Positions 1-8,456 are shown, counted from the stretch's first letter. The stretch is 36,036 nucleotides of DNA from Caulobacteraceae bacterium (GCA_947475845.1 CANJMO010000022.1:1-36036); one strand, 5' to 3'. The notes: a model not told the origin generated them from the letters alone. Program-made: numbers and translations.

Positions 1-363
1 CCGTTTCAGCAGCTTCAAGGCCGCCCCGGTATCCCGATTTCGTTGCATGACAAGGTCTAGCACCTCGCCTTCGTCATCGACCGCGCGCCACAGATACATA
101 CGCTTGCCGCCGACCGTGCAGACCATCTCATCCAGGTGCCAGCGCGGCGATGGCGCCGGCCGGCGCCGCTTCAGGTTCCTAGCGATCAGAGGGCCGAACT
201 TGATCGTCCAGCAGCGGATGGTCTCATAGCTGACCTCGATCCCGCGCTGGGCCAGCAACTCCTCGACGTCGCGAAGACTTAGGGTGAAGCGGAAATACAA
301 CCAGACGGCATGGCGGATGACGTCCGCCGGAAAGCGATGGCGCTTGAACGAGATCGGCCGCAT
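1..363 (-). CDS. IS6-family DDE transposase, N-terminal 121 residues (partial)
   Basis: Cut-and-paste/replicative transposase of the IS6 (IS26-like) group. The minus-strand frame from the ATG at 363 is open to the window edge and begins MRPISFKRHRFPADVI, the usual opening of the alphaproteobacterial IS6 transposases. An N-terminal helix-turn-helix region (about residues 25-60, with VSYETIRCW) is followed by the start of the DDE catalytic domain: WHLDE carries the first Asp (residue 78), and RAVDDEG about 18 residues later carries the second (about residue 96). The third acidic residue lies beyond the window. Nothing in the visible part is broken, so the element may be intact. Confidence 0.88.
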   Translation of the reverse strand, partial: MRPISFKRHRFPADVIRHAVWLYFRFTLSLRDVEELLAQRGIEVSYETIRCWTIKFGPLIARNLKRRRPAPSPRWHLDEMVCTVGGKRMYLWRAVDDEGEVLDLVMQRNRDTGAALKLLKR

Positions 364-433
364 AAAATCCTTGTCCCACAACGGCCTGCACGGCCAAAAA
401 GTGGAGACCTTTTAGCGTTAGACTGACAGCACC
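1..433 (-). mobile_element. IS6-family insertion sequence, one end only
   Basis: The 5' end of an insertion sequence runs off the left edge of the window. It holds the start of an IS6-type transposase on the minus strand. Reading the minus strand, the outermost bases of the proposed end, GGTGCTGTCAGTC (433 down to 421), resemble the IS6-family terminal repeat, which typically begins GGnnCTGT. Placing the boundary at 433 makes the disrupted methyltransferase stop exactly after codon 32, which supports it. The other end and the usual 8-bp target duplication lie outside, so the boundary is inferred from a single end. The flanking octamer 434-441 would be one copy of that duplication. Confidence 0.72.
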
Positions 434-529
434 CATCGGGTTGTCATAGGCGTCGTACAGCTTCGCCCAGCGGTCGTAGGCGTCGGCGACGGACAGGTGG
501 ACGGCGTCTTGGTTTGGGCCCGGGGTCAT
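434..529 (-). pseudogene. Class I SAM-dependent methyltransferase, 5' remnant cut by the IS element
   Basis: Thirty-two codons from the ATG at 529 encode the typical N-terminus of a small class I methyltransferase, with the motif AYDRWAKLYDAYDNPM. After this Met the frame runs into the proposed IS terminal repeat and goes on through the IS out of its own frame, ending near 224. The SAM-binding domain is therefore missing here. The rest of the gene may lie beyond the IS, outside the window. It was divergent from hdaA. The family call rests on one short motif; the truncation itself is clear. Confidence 0.6.
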
Positions 530-554
530 GCCTGGAAAGTCCGAAGTGGCGGCA

Positions 555-572
555 GGGTTAACCCAACCTTAT
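555..572 (+). promoter_or_regulatory. Palindrome and CtrA-like box upstream of hdaA
   Basis: The sequence holds a perfect 10-bp palindrome GGGTTAACCC (555-564). It overlaps TTAA-N7-TTAT (558-572), one base from the TTAA-N7-TTAA consensus of the Caulobacterales cell-cycle regulator CtrA. It lies about 100 bp upstream of the hdaA start, in the gap between divergent genes. This is a motif match only: such short motifs occur by chance, although AT-rich half-sites are rare in a genome this GC-rich. Confidence 0.25.
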
Positions 573-672
573 GTCAACACCGCGCATAGTCCCGGCCGAC
601 CGGCGGCGCAATCGACGCCTCCGCTCCGGTTTGCTAGTTTTTCGCCCTGACACTCGTTCGCTGGACCCTCCA

Positions 673-1353
673 TTGAGCCGACAGTTCCGACTAAAGCTCG
701 ACCGGCTCGAGGGCTTCCGCCGCGAGGACTTCGTGGTGTCTCCCTCCAATACCGAAGCGGTGAAGGCGCTCGACGCCTGGCCGTCCTGGCATGCCGGCTG
801 CCTGGCCCTGATCGGACCGGAGGGCGTGGGCAAGAGCCATCTGGCGCTGAGTTGGGCGCGCGAGATCGGCGCGGCGATCCTGCCGGCCAAGGGGCGTGTC
901 GAGCTAGGGTCGCTGCAGGGCCGGCCGGTGCTGTACGAGGACGCCGACCGCGACCGCGCGCGCCGCGACGAGATCCTGTTCCATCTGATCAACATGGCCG
1001 GCCAGCCCGGCGGCGGCCTGCTACTGACCGGCCGGACGACGCCGTCGGGATGGGCCGCGGCCCTGCCCGACCTGCACTCGCGGCTGAACGCCCTGCCGGT
1101 AGCGCAGATCGACGAGCCGGATGATCTGATCCTCGAAAGCGTGCTGCGCAAATTCTTCCGTGAACGGAATATTCGCCCAACCGAGGATGTATTCCCATAC
1201 CTGCTGCGCCGTATTGAGCGGTCTGCGCCCAAGGCTTTGGCCATGGTCAAGCGGCTGGACGAAGCCGCCGACGCCGAAGGACGCGCCGTCTCGCGCGCAT
1301 TGGCCAGGCAGATCCTGGAAGCAGAACCGCCAACTTTGAATCTATTCGAGTAA
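673..1353 (+). CDS. hdaA: DnaA-inactivator homologue HdaA/Hda
   Basis: Hda-type AAA+ protein that, with the DNA-loaded sliding clamp, stimulates ATP hydrolysis by DnaA and prevents re-initiation of replication. The open frame extends upstream to an ATG at 571, but that 34-residue extension is Arg-rich and unlike the family. The TTG at 673 gives the usual short N-terminus with a clamp-binding motif, QFRLKL, at residues 4-9 (the family has QLxLPL). A P-loop GPEGVGKS follows at 48-55, then a Walker-B-like LYEDAD (87-92) and a DnaA-like lid region. At 226 residues it matches the family. Unlike DnaA it has no C-terminal DNA-binding domain. It is 63 bp upstream of ppk, in the same direction, an arrangement common in alphaproteobacteria. 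No strong Shine-Dalgarno precedes the TTG. Confidence 0.88.
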   Translation: MSRQFRLKLDRLEGFRREDFVVSPSNTEAVKALDAWPSWHAGCLALIGPEGVGKSHLALSWAREIGAAILPAKGRVELGSLQGRPVLYEDADRDRARRDEILFHLINMAGQPGGGLLLTGRTTPSGWAAALPDLHSRLNALPVAQIDEPDDLILESVLRKFFRERNIRPTEDVFPYLLRRIERSAPKALAMVKRLDEAADAEGRAVSRALARQILEAEPPTLNLFE

Positions 1354-1416
1354 CCCGCATGTAACCCGGCTGGCGCTGACTTGATGGCGTCACAAACCTA
1401 AGCGACAACCTTTGCC

Positions 1417-3648
1417 ATGAGCCCCGCCGACGACCTGACCGAAACAGTGGCCCGCATCGCGCAGGCCGCGGCGGCGGCTGTGCCCCATACGGCGGTCGAA
1501 CCGCCGCTGATGAGCGAACCGCAGCGCTTCTTCAACCGCGAGACCTCGTGGCTGGCGTTCAACGAGCGGGTGCTGGAGGAAGGCGAGAATCCGCGCCATC
1601 CACTGCTGGAGCGGGTGCGCTTCCTGTCGATCTCGAGCACCAACCTGGACGAGTTCTACATGGTCCGCGTGGCCGGCCTGAAGGGCCAGGTGCGCGAGGG
1701 CGTGCGCAAGGAGAGCGAGGACGGTCTCAGCCCGCAGGAGCAGCTGGACAAGGTCAACGCTGAGGCGGCCAAGCTGGTGGCCAACCAGCAGAAGCTGTGG
1801 CGCAAGCTGAAGGCGGAATTGTCCGAAGAAGGTCTGAAGCTGGTCTCGCCCAGCGAAGTGACCAAGGCCGAGCGACGCTGGTTGGAAGAAGTGTTCCTGT
1901 CCCAGCTGTTCCCGATCCTGACGCCCCTGGCGATCGATCCGGCGCACCCGTTCCCATTCATCCCCAACCTCGGCTTCTCGATGGCGCTGAAGCTGAAGCG
2001 CCGGGGCGACGGCAAGCAGCTCTACGCCCTGGTCCCGGTGCCGGGGCAGATCGCGCGGTTCTGGGAGTTGCCGCAGGCGCCGGCGCGCGGGGGCGTGCGC
2101 TCGACGAAACGCCGGTTCCTGACGCTGGAAGGCCTGCTGTCGCTGTTCCTCGACCATCTGTTTCCCGGCTGCGACGTGGAAGCTCAAGGCGTGTTCCGCC
2201 TGATCCGCGACAGCGACGTGGAAATGGAAGAAGAGGCCGAAGACCTGGTGCGCGAGTTCGAGATGATGCTCAAGCAGCGTCGTCTGGGCGGGGTGGTGCG
2301 GGTCAAGATCGAGGCCGGGATGGCCGCGGACCTGCGCGACTTCATCATCGAGGCGCTGCACGCCGAGCCGCAGGACGTGATCCTGATCGACGGCATGCTG
2401 GGGCTGGGGCAACTGTCGCAACTGATCCCCGCCGACCGGCCGGAGCTGAAATTCAAGCCGTTCGAGCCGCGCTTCCCCGAGCGTATCCGCGATCACGGCG
2501 GCGACTGCTTCAGCGCTATCCGCGAGAAGGACATCCTGGTCCACCACCCGTTCGAGAGCTTCGACGTGGTGGTGCAGTTCCTGCGCCAGGCGGCGCGTGA
2601 CCCGAACGTGGTGGCGATCAAGCAGACGCTCTACCGCACCTCCAAGGACAGCCCGATCGTGGCGGCCCTGATCGAGGCGGCGGACAACGGCAAGAGCGTC
2701 ACCGCCCTGGTGGAGATCAAGGCGCGCTTCGACGAGGCGGCCAATATGAAATGGGCGCGCGACCTGGAGCGGGCCGGGGTGCACGTCGTGTTCGGCTTCA
2801 TCGAGTACAAGACCCACGCCAAGCTGAGCCTGGTGGTGCGGCGCGAGGCGGACGTGCTGCGCACCTACTGCCACTTCGGCACCGGCAACTATCACCCGGT
2901 GACGGCCAAGGTTTACACCGACCTGAGCCTGTTCACCTGCGATCCGGCGCTGGGCCGCGACAGCGCGCGGCTGTTCAACTTCATCACCGGCTACGCCCGG
3001 CCCGAACGGCTGGAGAAGCTGTCGTTCTCGCCGGTGACGCTGAAGGCGGACCTGCTGAACATGATCGGCCAGGAGGCGGAGAACGCCCTGGCCGGCAAGC
3101 CCGCCGCGATCTGGGGCAAGCTCAATTCGCTGGTCGATCCGATCGTGATCGACGCGCTGTACCGGGCCAGCCAGGCCGGGGTGTCGATCGACCTGGTGGT
3201 CCGCGGCATCTGCTGCCTGCGCCCGGGCGTGGCGGGGCTGTCGGACAACATCCGGGTCAAGAGCGTGGTCGGACGGTTCCTGGAGCACTCGCGGATCGTC
3301 GCCTTCGCCTGCGGCCACCCGATGCCGAGCCCGCACGCGCGGGTGTTCATCTCGTCGGCCGACTGGATGCCGCGCAACCTGGATCGCCGGGTGGAGAGCC
3401 TGGTGCCGATCGAGAACCCGACGGTGCACCAGCAGGTGCTGCAGCAGATCATGGTCGCCAACCTCAACGACGAGGCCCAGAGCTGGACGCTGGACGCCCA
3501 GGGCGCCTACCACCGCGATCCGCAGTGGCAGAACCCCAAGGCCTTCTCGGCCCACGAGTATTTCATGACCAACCCGAGCCTGTCCGGCCGGGGCCAGAAG
3601 GTGCGCGACCTGCCCCGCGCCTTCGATCACGTCGGCTCGCGCCGCTGA
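1417..3648 (+). CDS. ppk: Polyphosphate kinase 1
   Basis: Membrane-associated kinase that reversibly transfers the gamma-phosphate of ATP onto polyphosphate. At 743 residues it has the full PPK1 architecture: N-terminal domain opening with [17 protein letters not shown] and the [11 protein letters not shown] signature, a head domain, and two phospholipase-D-like C-terminal domains. The autophosphorylated His is His486 in [10 protein letters not shown], and the second catalytic His is His624 in FLEHSR. A roughly 35-residue Ala-rich extension precedes the conserved start; an in-frame ATG lies just before [10 protein letters not shown], so the true start could be about 30 codons further in. It is followed 74 bp downstream by ppx, so the two enzymes that build and degrade polyphosphate are probably co-transcribed. 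Confidence 0.97.
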   Translation: MSPADDLTETVARIAQAAAAAVPHTAVEPPLMSEPQRFFNRETSWLAFNERVLEEGENPRHPLLERVRFLSISSTNLDEFYMVRVAGLKGQVREGVRKESEDGLSPQEQLDKVNAEAAKLVANQQKLWRKLKAELSEEGLKLVSPSEVTKAERRWLEEVFLSQLFPILTPLAIDPAHPFPFIPNLGFSMALKLKRRGDGKQLYALVPVPGQIARFWELPQAPARGGVRSTKRRFLTLEGLLSLFLDHLFPGCDVEAQGVFRLIRDSDVEMEEEAEDLVREFEMMLKQRRLGGVVRVKIEAGMAADLRDFIIEALHAEPQDVILIDGMLGLGQLSQLIPADRPELKFKPFEPRFPERIRDHGGDCFSAIREKDILVHHPFESFDVVVQFLRQAARDPNVVAIKQTLYRTSKDSPIVAALIEAADNGKSVTALVEIKARFDEAANMKWARDLERAGVHVVFGFIEYKTHAKLSLVVRREADVLRTYCHFGTGNYHPVTAKVYTDLSLFTCDPALGRDSARLFNFITGYARPERLEKLSFSPVTLKADLLNMIGQEAENALAGKPAAIWGKLNSLVDPIVIDALYRASQAGVSIDLVVRGICCLRPGVAGLSDNIRVKSVVGRFLEHSRIVAFACGHPMPSPHARVFISSADWMPRNLDRRVESLVPIENPTVHQQVLQQIMVANLNDEAQSWTLDAQGAYHRDPQWQNPKAFSAHEYFMTNPSLSGRGQKVRDLPRAFDHVGSRR

Positions 3649-3656
3649 TCCCTATT

Positions 3657-3683
3657 GGCGCTTCGGCTATCGGCGCGAAGCGT
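3657..3683 (+). other. Hairpin between ppk and ppx
   Basis: CGCTTCG (3659-3665) and CGAAGCG (3676-3682) form a perfect 7-bp stem with a 10-nt loop, 11 nt after the ppk stop. No T-run follows, so it is not a standard intrinsic terminator. It could be a processing or mRNA-stabilising element that tunes ppk versus ppx expression, or chance in GC-rich sequence. Confidence 0.35.
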
Positions 3684-3722
3684 CTAGAAGGGCGCCTGTA
3701 AGCTTGCAACGATGAGAGCGCG

Positions 3723-5243
3723 ATGACCGCCGACCCCGGCGTCCACTTTCAGCTATCGCGCCCCAGCCCAACGCTGGACGCCGCGGTGCTCGACGTCGGC
3801 TCCAATTCCGTCCGTCTGGTGATCTACCGTGTCGAAGGCCGGGCGATCTGGAGCCTGTTCAATGAGAAGGTGCAGGCCGGGCTCGGCCGCGGCGTCGAAC
3901 AGACCGGCCTGCTGGACCCCGACGGCATCGACGCGGCGCTGACGGCGCTGCGCCGGTTTCGCGCGGTGCTCGACGCGGTGCAGCCCCATGCGCTCTACAC
4001 CGCCGCCACCGCCGCCGTGCGCGAAGCCGCCGACGGCCGCAACTTCGTCGAGCGGGTCAAGGCGCAGACCGGGATCACGCTCAACATCCTGGACGGCGAA
4101 CAGGAGGCCCGTTTCGCCGCGCTGGGCGTGCTGGCCGGAGCGCCGGAGGCGCAGGGCGTGGTCGGCGATCTGGGCGGGTTCAGCCTGGAGCTGGTGCGGC
4201 TGGACAAGGGCCGGCCTGGGATCGGGGTGACCCTGCCGCTGGGGCCGTTCGCGCTGGGCCAAGGCAAGCCGTTCGACGCGGCCCTGGTGCGCAAGGAAGT
4301 CAACCGCAAGCTGGAGGGGGCCTATCCGTTCCGCACGCCGTGCTTTTACGCGGTCGGCGGCGCCTGGCGCACCCTGGCCCTGGTGCACATGAGGTTGGCG
4401 GATTACCCGCTTGAAATCCTGCATCAATACGAAATGACGGCGGCTGACGCCCTGGACACCGCGCGGTTCATCGCCCGCCAGTCCAAGGCCTCGCTGGAGC
4501 GGATCGAGGGCGTGTCCAAGAAGCGCGTCGACGCCCTGCCCTATGCCGCGGTCCTGCTGGAAGCGCTGGTGGAGCGGCTGGAGCTGGAGCGGGTGCAGGT
4601 GAGCGCCTATGGCCTGCGCGAAGGGCTGATCTATGAGGCGATGCCGGCGGACCTGCGGGCGCTCGACCCGCTGATCGAAGGCTGCGCGGCGCTGGGCGCG
4701 CGGCAGGCGATCGCCGAGGACCTGGGGCATGCCCTGGAGGACTGGCTGGCCCCGGCCATGAACAGCCTGGCGCCGGTATTTTCACCCGGGCGCGACCCGG
4801 TGCTGCTGGCCGCCGCCTGCCGCCTGGCGGATCTGGGCTCGCGTCTGCATCCCGACCACCGCCCGCATCTTGTGTTCGAGCAGGTGCTGCGGGCGCCGAT
4901 CGCCGGCATGAGCCACGCCGAGCGGGCGTTCCTAGCGGTCGCTCTGTTCGCCCGGCACACCGCCTCGCTCAACATTCCCGAGCCGCGCATCCTGTCCCGG
5001 GTGCTGAGCCCCGAGCGGACCGTGCGGGCGCGGGCCCTGGGCGCGGCGATGCGTCTGGCGTGCGATCTGTCGGGCCGCAGCGCGGCGCTGCTGGCGCGAT
5101 CCTCGCTCCGGATGACCGGCAACCGGCTGGTGCTGAGCGCCGAACCGGCCGCCGCCGACCTGCTGCTGGGCGAACAGGCGTCGCGGCGCGGGGCGACCCT
5201 GGCGGGCATCCTCGACCGGGAACTGAAGATCGAGCGGGACTAG
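3723..5243 (+). CDS. ppx: Exopolyphosphatase, Ppx/GppA family
   Basis: Releases terminal phosphate from polyphosphate; GppA-type members also hydrolyse pppGpp. The ASKHA-fold N-terminus shows the phosphate-binding loop LDVGSNSVRLVIYR (about 23-36), then TAATAAVREA and DGEQEARF with the catalytic Glu region, and a second phosphate loop VVGDLGGFSLELV. The C-terminal half (about 310-506) corresponds to the helical HD-like domain of long family members. At 506 residues it is a full-length, long-form protein. The ATG at 3723 follows GATGAGAGCGCG; the first 20 or so residues are not conserved-looking. Its position directly after ppk favours polyphosphate as the main substrate. Confidence 0.95.
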   Translation: MTADPGVHFQLSRPSPTLDAAVLDVGSNSVRLVIYRVEGRAIWSLFNEKVQAGLGRGVEQTGLLDPDGIDAALTALRRFRAVLDAVQPHALYTAATAAVREAADGRNFVERVKAQTGITLNILDGEQEARFAALGVLAGAPEAQGVVGDLGGFSLELVRLDKGRPGIGVTLPLGPFALGQGKPFDAALVRKEVNRKLEGAYPFRTPCFYAVGGAWRTLALVHMRLADYPLEILHQYEMTAADALDTARFIARQSKASLERIEGVSKKRVDALPYAAVLLEALVERLELERVQVSAYGLREGLIYEAMPADLRALDPLIEGCAALGARQAIAEDLGHALEDWLAPAMNSLAPVFSPGRDPVLLAAACRLADLGSRLHPDHRPHLVFEQVLRAPIAGMSHAERAFLAVALFARHTASLNIPEPRILSRVLSPERTVRARALGAAMRLACDLSGRSAALLARSSLRMTGNRLVLSAEPAAADLLLGEQASRRGATLAGILDRELKIERD

Positions 5244-5253
5244 GGGCGCAGCG

Positions 5254-6900
5254 ATGACCGCGCCGCGCGATTTCGGGGATTTCGATTTCATCGTGGTGGG
5301 CGCCGGCAGCGCGGGCTGCGTCGTGGCCAACCGGCTGAGCGCCGATCCGCGCCACCGGGTGCTGCTGCTGGAGGCCGGCGGCAAGGACGACCACCCCTGG
5401 ATCCACATCCCGGTCGGCTACCTCTACACCATGGGCAATCCGCGTACGGACTGGTGCTACCGCACCGAGGCTGAGGCCGGGCTGAACGGACGCGCCCTGA
5501 ACTATCCGCGCGGACGGGTGCTGGGCGGCTCGTCCTCGATCAACGGCATGATCTACATGCGCGGCCAGGCGGGCGACTACGATCATTGGCGGCAGCTGGG
5601 CAATATCGGCTGGGGTTGGGACGACGTCCTGCCGTTCTTCAAGCGCTCGGAAGACCACTACGCAGGGGCGAGCGAGATGCACGGCGCGGGCGGCGAGATG
5701 CGGATAGACAAGCAGCGGCTGCACTGGGCCCTGCTGGACGCCTTTCGCGACGCCGCCGAGCAAGAGGGCGTGGCCAAGGTCGAGGACTTCAACACCGGCG
5801 ACAACGCGGGGTCGTCCTACTTCCAGGTGACCCAGAGGAACGGCCGCCGCCTGAGCGCGGCCGGCGCTTTCCTGAAGCCCGTCTTGAACCGAGCCAACCT
5901 GCGGCTGCAGACCGGAGCAACGATCCAGCGGGTTGTCATCGAGGACGGCCGGGCGACCGGCGTTGAGTTCGATCTCGACGGGATGGCGATGACGGCCCGC
6001 TGCCGGGGGGAGGCAGTACTCTGCGCCGGGTCGATCGGCTCGCCGGCGATCCTGGAGCGCTCGGGGATCGGCGACGGCGAGCTGCTGCGTGCCTTGGGTA
6101 TCGCGGTGGCGGCACATGCGCCGGGGGTGGGCGAGAACCTGCAGGACCATCTGCAGATCCGCTGCGCCTACAAGGTGACGGGAGCGGCGACCCTGAACAC
6201 CCGCGCCGCGTCATGGGCGGGCAAGGCGGCGATCGCCCTGGAATACGCGGTCTCGCGGTCGGGCCCCATGTCGATGGCCCCGAGCCAGTTGGGACTGTTC
6301 GCCCGATCCTCGCCGCGTTTCGTGACCGCCAACCTGGAGTATCACGTCCAGCCCTTGAGCCTGGCCAGCTTCGGCGGGGCGCTGGACCCCTTCCCCGCCT
6401 TCACCGCCAGCGTCTGCAACGTGCGACCTGAGAGCCGGGGAGCGAGCCACATCGCATCGGCGGACCCGCACCAAGCCCCTCTGATCCAGCCCAACTACCT
6501 GTCGGCGGCGGCGGACCGGCAGGTAGCGGTGGACTCCGTACGCCTGACGCGGCGGATCGTGGCGCGCCCTGCCCTCCAGCCCTATCGACCCGAGGAATTC
6601 CGGCCCGGCCCCGGCATCGACAGCGAGGCGGAGATCGAGCGGGCCGTGGGCGATATCTCCACCACCATCTTCCACCCGGTAGGCACGGCGGCGATGGGCG
6701 CGGTTGTCGACGCGCGGCTGCGGGTGATCGGCGTGGAGGGCCTGAGGGTGATCGACGCCTCGGTGATGCCGGCCATCACCTCGGGCAACACCAACGCGCC
6801 GACGGTGATGATCGCCGAGAAGGGCGCGGCGATGGTGTTGGCGGATTCGCTCTCCGGCGCCTCTGTCGATGAGGGTTTTGGGCCGCGCAACCGTACCTGA
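5254..6900 (+). CDS. GMC-family FAD-dependent oxidoreductase (choline/alcohol dehydrogenase-like)
   Basis: Flavoprotein of the glucose-methanol-choline family, oxidising a primary or secondary alcohol. The N-terminal FAD-binding fold is FIVVGAGSAGCVVANRLS with the Glu of LLLEAGG closing the dinucleotide site. The GMC signature follows as PRGRVLGGSSSINGMIYMRG. The catalytic pair sits at the C-terminus: His474 in IFHPVGTAAMG and the Asn of SGNTNAP (512 or 514). At 548 residues it is complete. There is no signal peptide, so it is probably cytosolic or loosely membrane-associated. It starts 10 nt after the ppx stop but has no obvious link to polyphosphate. No betaine-aldehyde dehydrogenase or choline transporter is nearby, so choline is not specifically supported; the substrate remains open. 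Confidence 0.9.
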   Translation: MTAPRDFGDFDFIVVGAGSAGCVVANRLSADPRHRVLLLEAGGKDDHPWIHIPVGYLYTMGNPRTDWCYRTEAEAGLNGRALNYPRGRVLGGSSSINGMIYMRGQAGDYDHWRQLGNIGWGWDDVLPFFKRSEDHYAGASEMHGAGGEMRIDKQRLHWALLDAFRDAAEQEGVAKVEDFNTGDNAGSSYFQVTQRNGRRLSAAGAFLKPVLNRANLRLQTGATIQRVVIEDGRATGVEFDLDGMAMTARCRGEAVLCAGSIGSPAILERSGIGDGELLRALGIAVAAHAPGVGENLQDHLQIRCAYKVTGAATLNTRAASWAGKAAIALEYAVSRSGPMSMAPSQLGLFARSSPRFVTANLEYHVQPLSLASFGGALDPFPAFTASVCNVRPESRGASHIASADPHQAPLIQPNYLSAAADRQVAVDSVRLTRRIVARPALQPYRPEEFRPGPGIDSEAEIERAVGDISTTIFHPVGTAAMGAVVDARLRVIGVEGLRVIDASVMPAITSGNTNAPTVMIAEKGAAMVLADSLSGASVDEGFGPRNRT

Positions 6901-6952
6901 CCCAAGAGTGTCGCGCCGAACATCGGCGCCAGACGCCTCGGGGGAGCGCAAC

Positions 6953-7129
6953 ATGACCATCAACAGCGCGCAGGCGCGCCTGCTTTCGAACTCGTGCCTT
7001 GCCGGCTTGTCAGTGCTGGCCGTCGCCTCTGCGGCGCGTGCCCAGTCCGCACCGGGTGAGGTTTCGGGGATCCAGGTGATCGGCGCCCCCAGCCGCTCCG
7101 TTCCACCACCTGAAATTCCGCAGCCTTGA
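6953..7129 (+). pseudogene. 5' remnant of an exported protein gene
   Basis: The ATG at 6953 has a GGGGGAG-like ribosome-binding site and encodes a clear Sec signal peptide, LLSNSCLAGLSVLAVASAARAQ, then about 25 residues ending in a Pro-rich run. The 58-residue product would be essentially a signal peptide with a stub. From about 7101 onward the opposite strand matches a Crp-like protein, so the last 9 codons are antisense to that gene and not native sequence. I infer that the 3' part was deleted. The original protein cannot be identified; the stub SGIQVIGAP would fit several outer-membrane or periplasmic families. It follows the GMC gene by 52 bp. Confidence 0.5.
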
Positions 7130-7493
7130 TGGCGGCGCACCTGAACCGTTCGCTGGTCTTGTAAAGGTCGCGGCAGGCCTGAGCGCCGACCCGCCAAGCC
7201 ATGCCGTTGGCCTGGACCACGCCCCTTGACCGCATCACGCCGCTGCCCAAGGCCTCGGGAAGCGCCGCGGCGCCTTCCGTTCCCGTGACGCCGCCCTCGG
7301 CGGCCTCGCCATTGGCGGCCTCGGTAATGATCGAAATGACCCCGCTCTCGGGGAAATAGACGTGGGTGACCGGGTGACCGGGCTGCAGGACCGTCTCGCC
7401 GAAGATCAACGGAAATTGCCGCGCGCCGGCCAGCAATACCCTCCGCTCTTCGTCGTCCAGGGACGAGAGGATGAAGTTCTGATGGTCGGTCAT
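6960..7493 (-). pseudogene. Crp/Fnr-like regulator, truncated: cNMP-binding domain without the helix-turn-helix
   Basis: From the ATG at 7493, residues 1 to about 131 look like the sensor half of a Crp/Fnr-type regulator: SSLDDEERRVLLAGARQFPL, the beta-roll YFPESGVISIITE, VTGTEGAAALPEALG and the start of the dimerisation helix (RFRCAAIKAAEFQVVE). Family members run to about 230-250 residues, with a winged HTH after this helix. Here the similarity stops near 7101 and the frame continues for about 46 residues antisense to the signal-peptide ORF, giving an Arg/Pro-rich tail. The DNA-binding domain is gone, so this cannot act as a normal transcription factor. It is convergent with the remnant on the plus strand. 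Confidence 0.7.
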
Positions 7494-7686
7494 GACACGG
7501 GCGATCCAGTTTAGGTCTAGGCTGCAGACTACAACGCATCAGAGCCGCGCCCGTTCGAAGGCAAAGCTTCCGGCGGTGGTGTTGGAAGATCGGACATAGG
7601 GTGAACTTCCCTGGCAGGACCGAGGGGAACGGGCTTAGAATGGGGACAGAGCGCCACAGAGCGCGTCCTTTAGCGGAGGGACCTCC
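7494..7686. other. Divergent intergenic region, no gene seen
   Basis: This 193-bp gap separates the truncated Crp-like gene (minus) from the exported-protein gene at 7687 (plus). No ORF or RNA gene is apparent. It must hold the promoter of the 7687 gene. A good Shine-Dalgarno, GGAGGG at 7675-7680, sits 6 nt before its ATG. I see no convincing -35/-10 pair. Confidence 0.5.
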
Positions 7687-8403
7687 ATGAAGCAGACTGT
7701 CATCGGGCTTGGCCTGGCGTTTTCATTGCTCACCGCCGGCTATGCCGTGGCCCAGAACCAGGGGGGCACGATCGTGCGGCCGCCCATGCTGTTCCATGAA
7801 GGCTTCAGCGACGGATTCAACGAAGATCCTGTGACGCAGAAGAGCTTGGAAACCAAGGATTTGCGGATCGCCACCTACGGCCCCGGCAAGGATCTGTGGT
7901 CCAAGACCTGGCACCCCAAGGCGCCGATGGTCGGCAGCTTCATGTGGACCGGCGCCTGCACCCAGGTGTGCGGCATGACCCTGGCATATCCCGACTCCTA
8001 CATGGACCTGCGCGGATGGTCGAAAATCACCTGGCGCACGGCGGAAACTGGGCTGCACCAGCTGCGCCTGCTGATCAAGACCGCCGACGGCAAGCTGTTG
8101 ATCAGCGACCAGTACGTCGGCTCGACCAGCGACTGGCAAGTTTCGGACCTGGTGATCGGCGACCTGCGCTGGCGCGAATTGGACGTGAAGAACCTGAACG
8201 ACCTCAATCCTCCGGGGAACACCCAGTTCCTGCCGCAGCCGGACCTGTCGCGGGTGGCGGAGATCGGCTTCACCGACCTGATGCCCGGCAGCGGCCACGG
8301 CGTGCAGGCCGGCTCGTCGCGGGTCGACTGGATCGAAGTGTACGGCAACAAGGTGTCGAAAAAGACCGCCGACGCCGCAGCCAAGCCCGCCAACGGAGGC
8401 TGA
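7687..8403 (+). CDS. Uncharacterised exported protein, probably beta-sandwich
   Basis: The 238-residue product starts with a Sec signal peptide, VIGLGLAFSLLTAGYAVAQ, cleaved around residue 22-23, so it is periplasmic or secreted. The mature part is rich in Trp, Tyr and alternating hydrophobics. Segments such as YMDLRGWSKITWRT and SRVDWIEVYG look like strands of a galactose-binding-like or carbohydrate-binding sandwich. That reading is from pattern only; no catalytic motif is recognised. A Cys-x3-Cys pair (CTQVC, about residues 97-101) could form a disulfide. The tail is Lys/Ala-rich. Its own ribosome-binding site and a downstream terminator suggest a single-gene transcript. It faces another exported protein of unknown function. 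Confidence 0.8.
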   Translation: MKQTVIGLGLAFSLLTAGYAVAQNQGGTIVRPPMLFHEGFSDGFNEDPVTQKSLETKDLRIATYGPGKDLWSKTWHPKAPMVGSFMWTGACTQVCGMTLAYPDSYMDLRGWSKITWRTAETGLHQLRLLIKTADGKLLISDQYVGSTSDWQVSDLVIGDLRWRELDVKNLNDLNPPGNTQFLPQPDLSRVAEIGFTDLMPGSGHGVQAGSSRVDWIEVYGNKVSKKTADAAAKPANGG

Positions 8404-8424
8404 TCGGCCAATTGAGCTGAAGCG

Positions 8425-8455
8425 AGGGGCGCATCCGCGAGGGTGCGCCCTTCTT
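8425..8455 (+). terminator. Bidirectional intrinsic terminator
   Basis: GGGCGCA (8427-8433) pairs perfectly with TGCGCCC (8444-8450) across a 10-nt loop, followed by TTCTT. The stem can extend by a G-T and an A-T pair. It lies between two convergent genes, 24 nt after the plus-strand stop and just beyond the minus-strand stop, so it probably serves both. The T-tract is better on the plus strand. Confidence 0.75.
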
Positions 8456-8456
8456 G

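Noticed and set aside
1390-3630. A 746-codon open frame antisense to ppk
   Set aside because: It is a GC-bias shadow: the product is His/Arg/Gln-rich low-complexity and mirrors the strongly supported ppk.
3657-3683. ppk-ppx hairpin as an intrinsic terminator
   Set aside because: No T-run follows and the downstream gene is functionally paired, so termination there is unlikely.
6211-7539. A 442-codon minus-strand frame spanning the GMC gene and the Crp-like remnant
   Set aside because: No domain is recognisable; it is antisense to the GMC gene and in another frame through the Crp-like gene.
7600-7660. GGAAC-containing sequence as an EcfG-type promoter
   Set aside because: GGAAC is present near 7625 but no GTT element follows at 16-17 nt.
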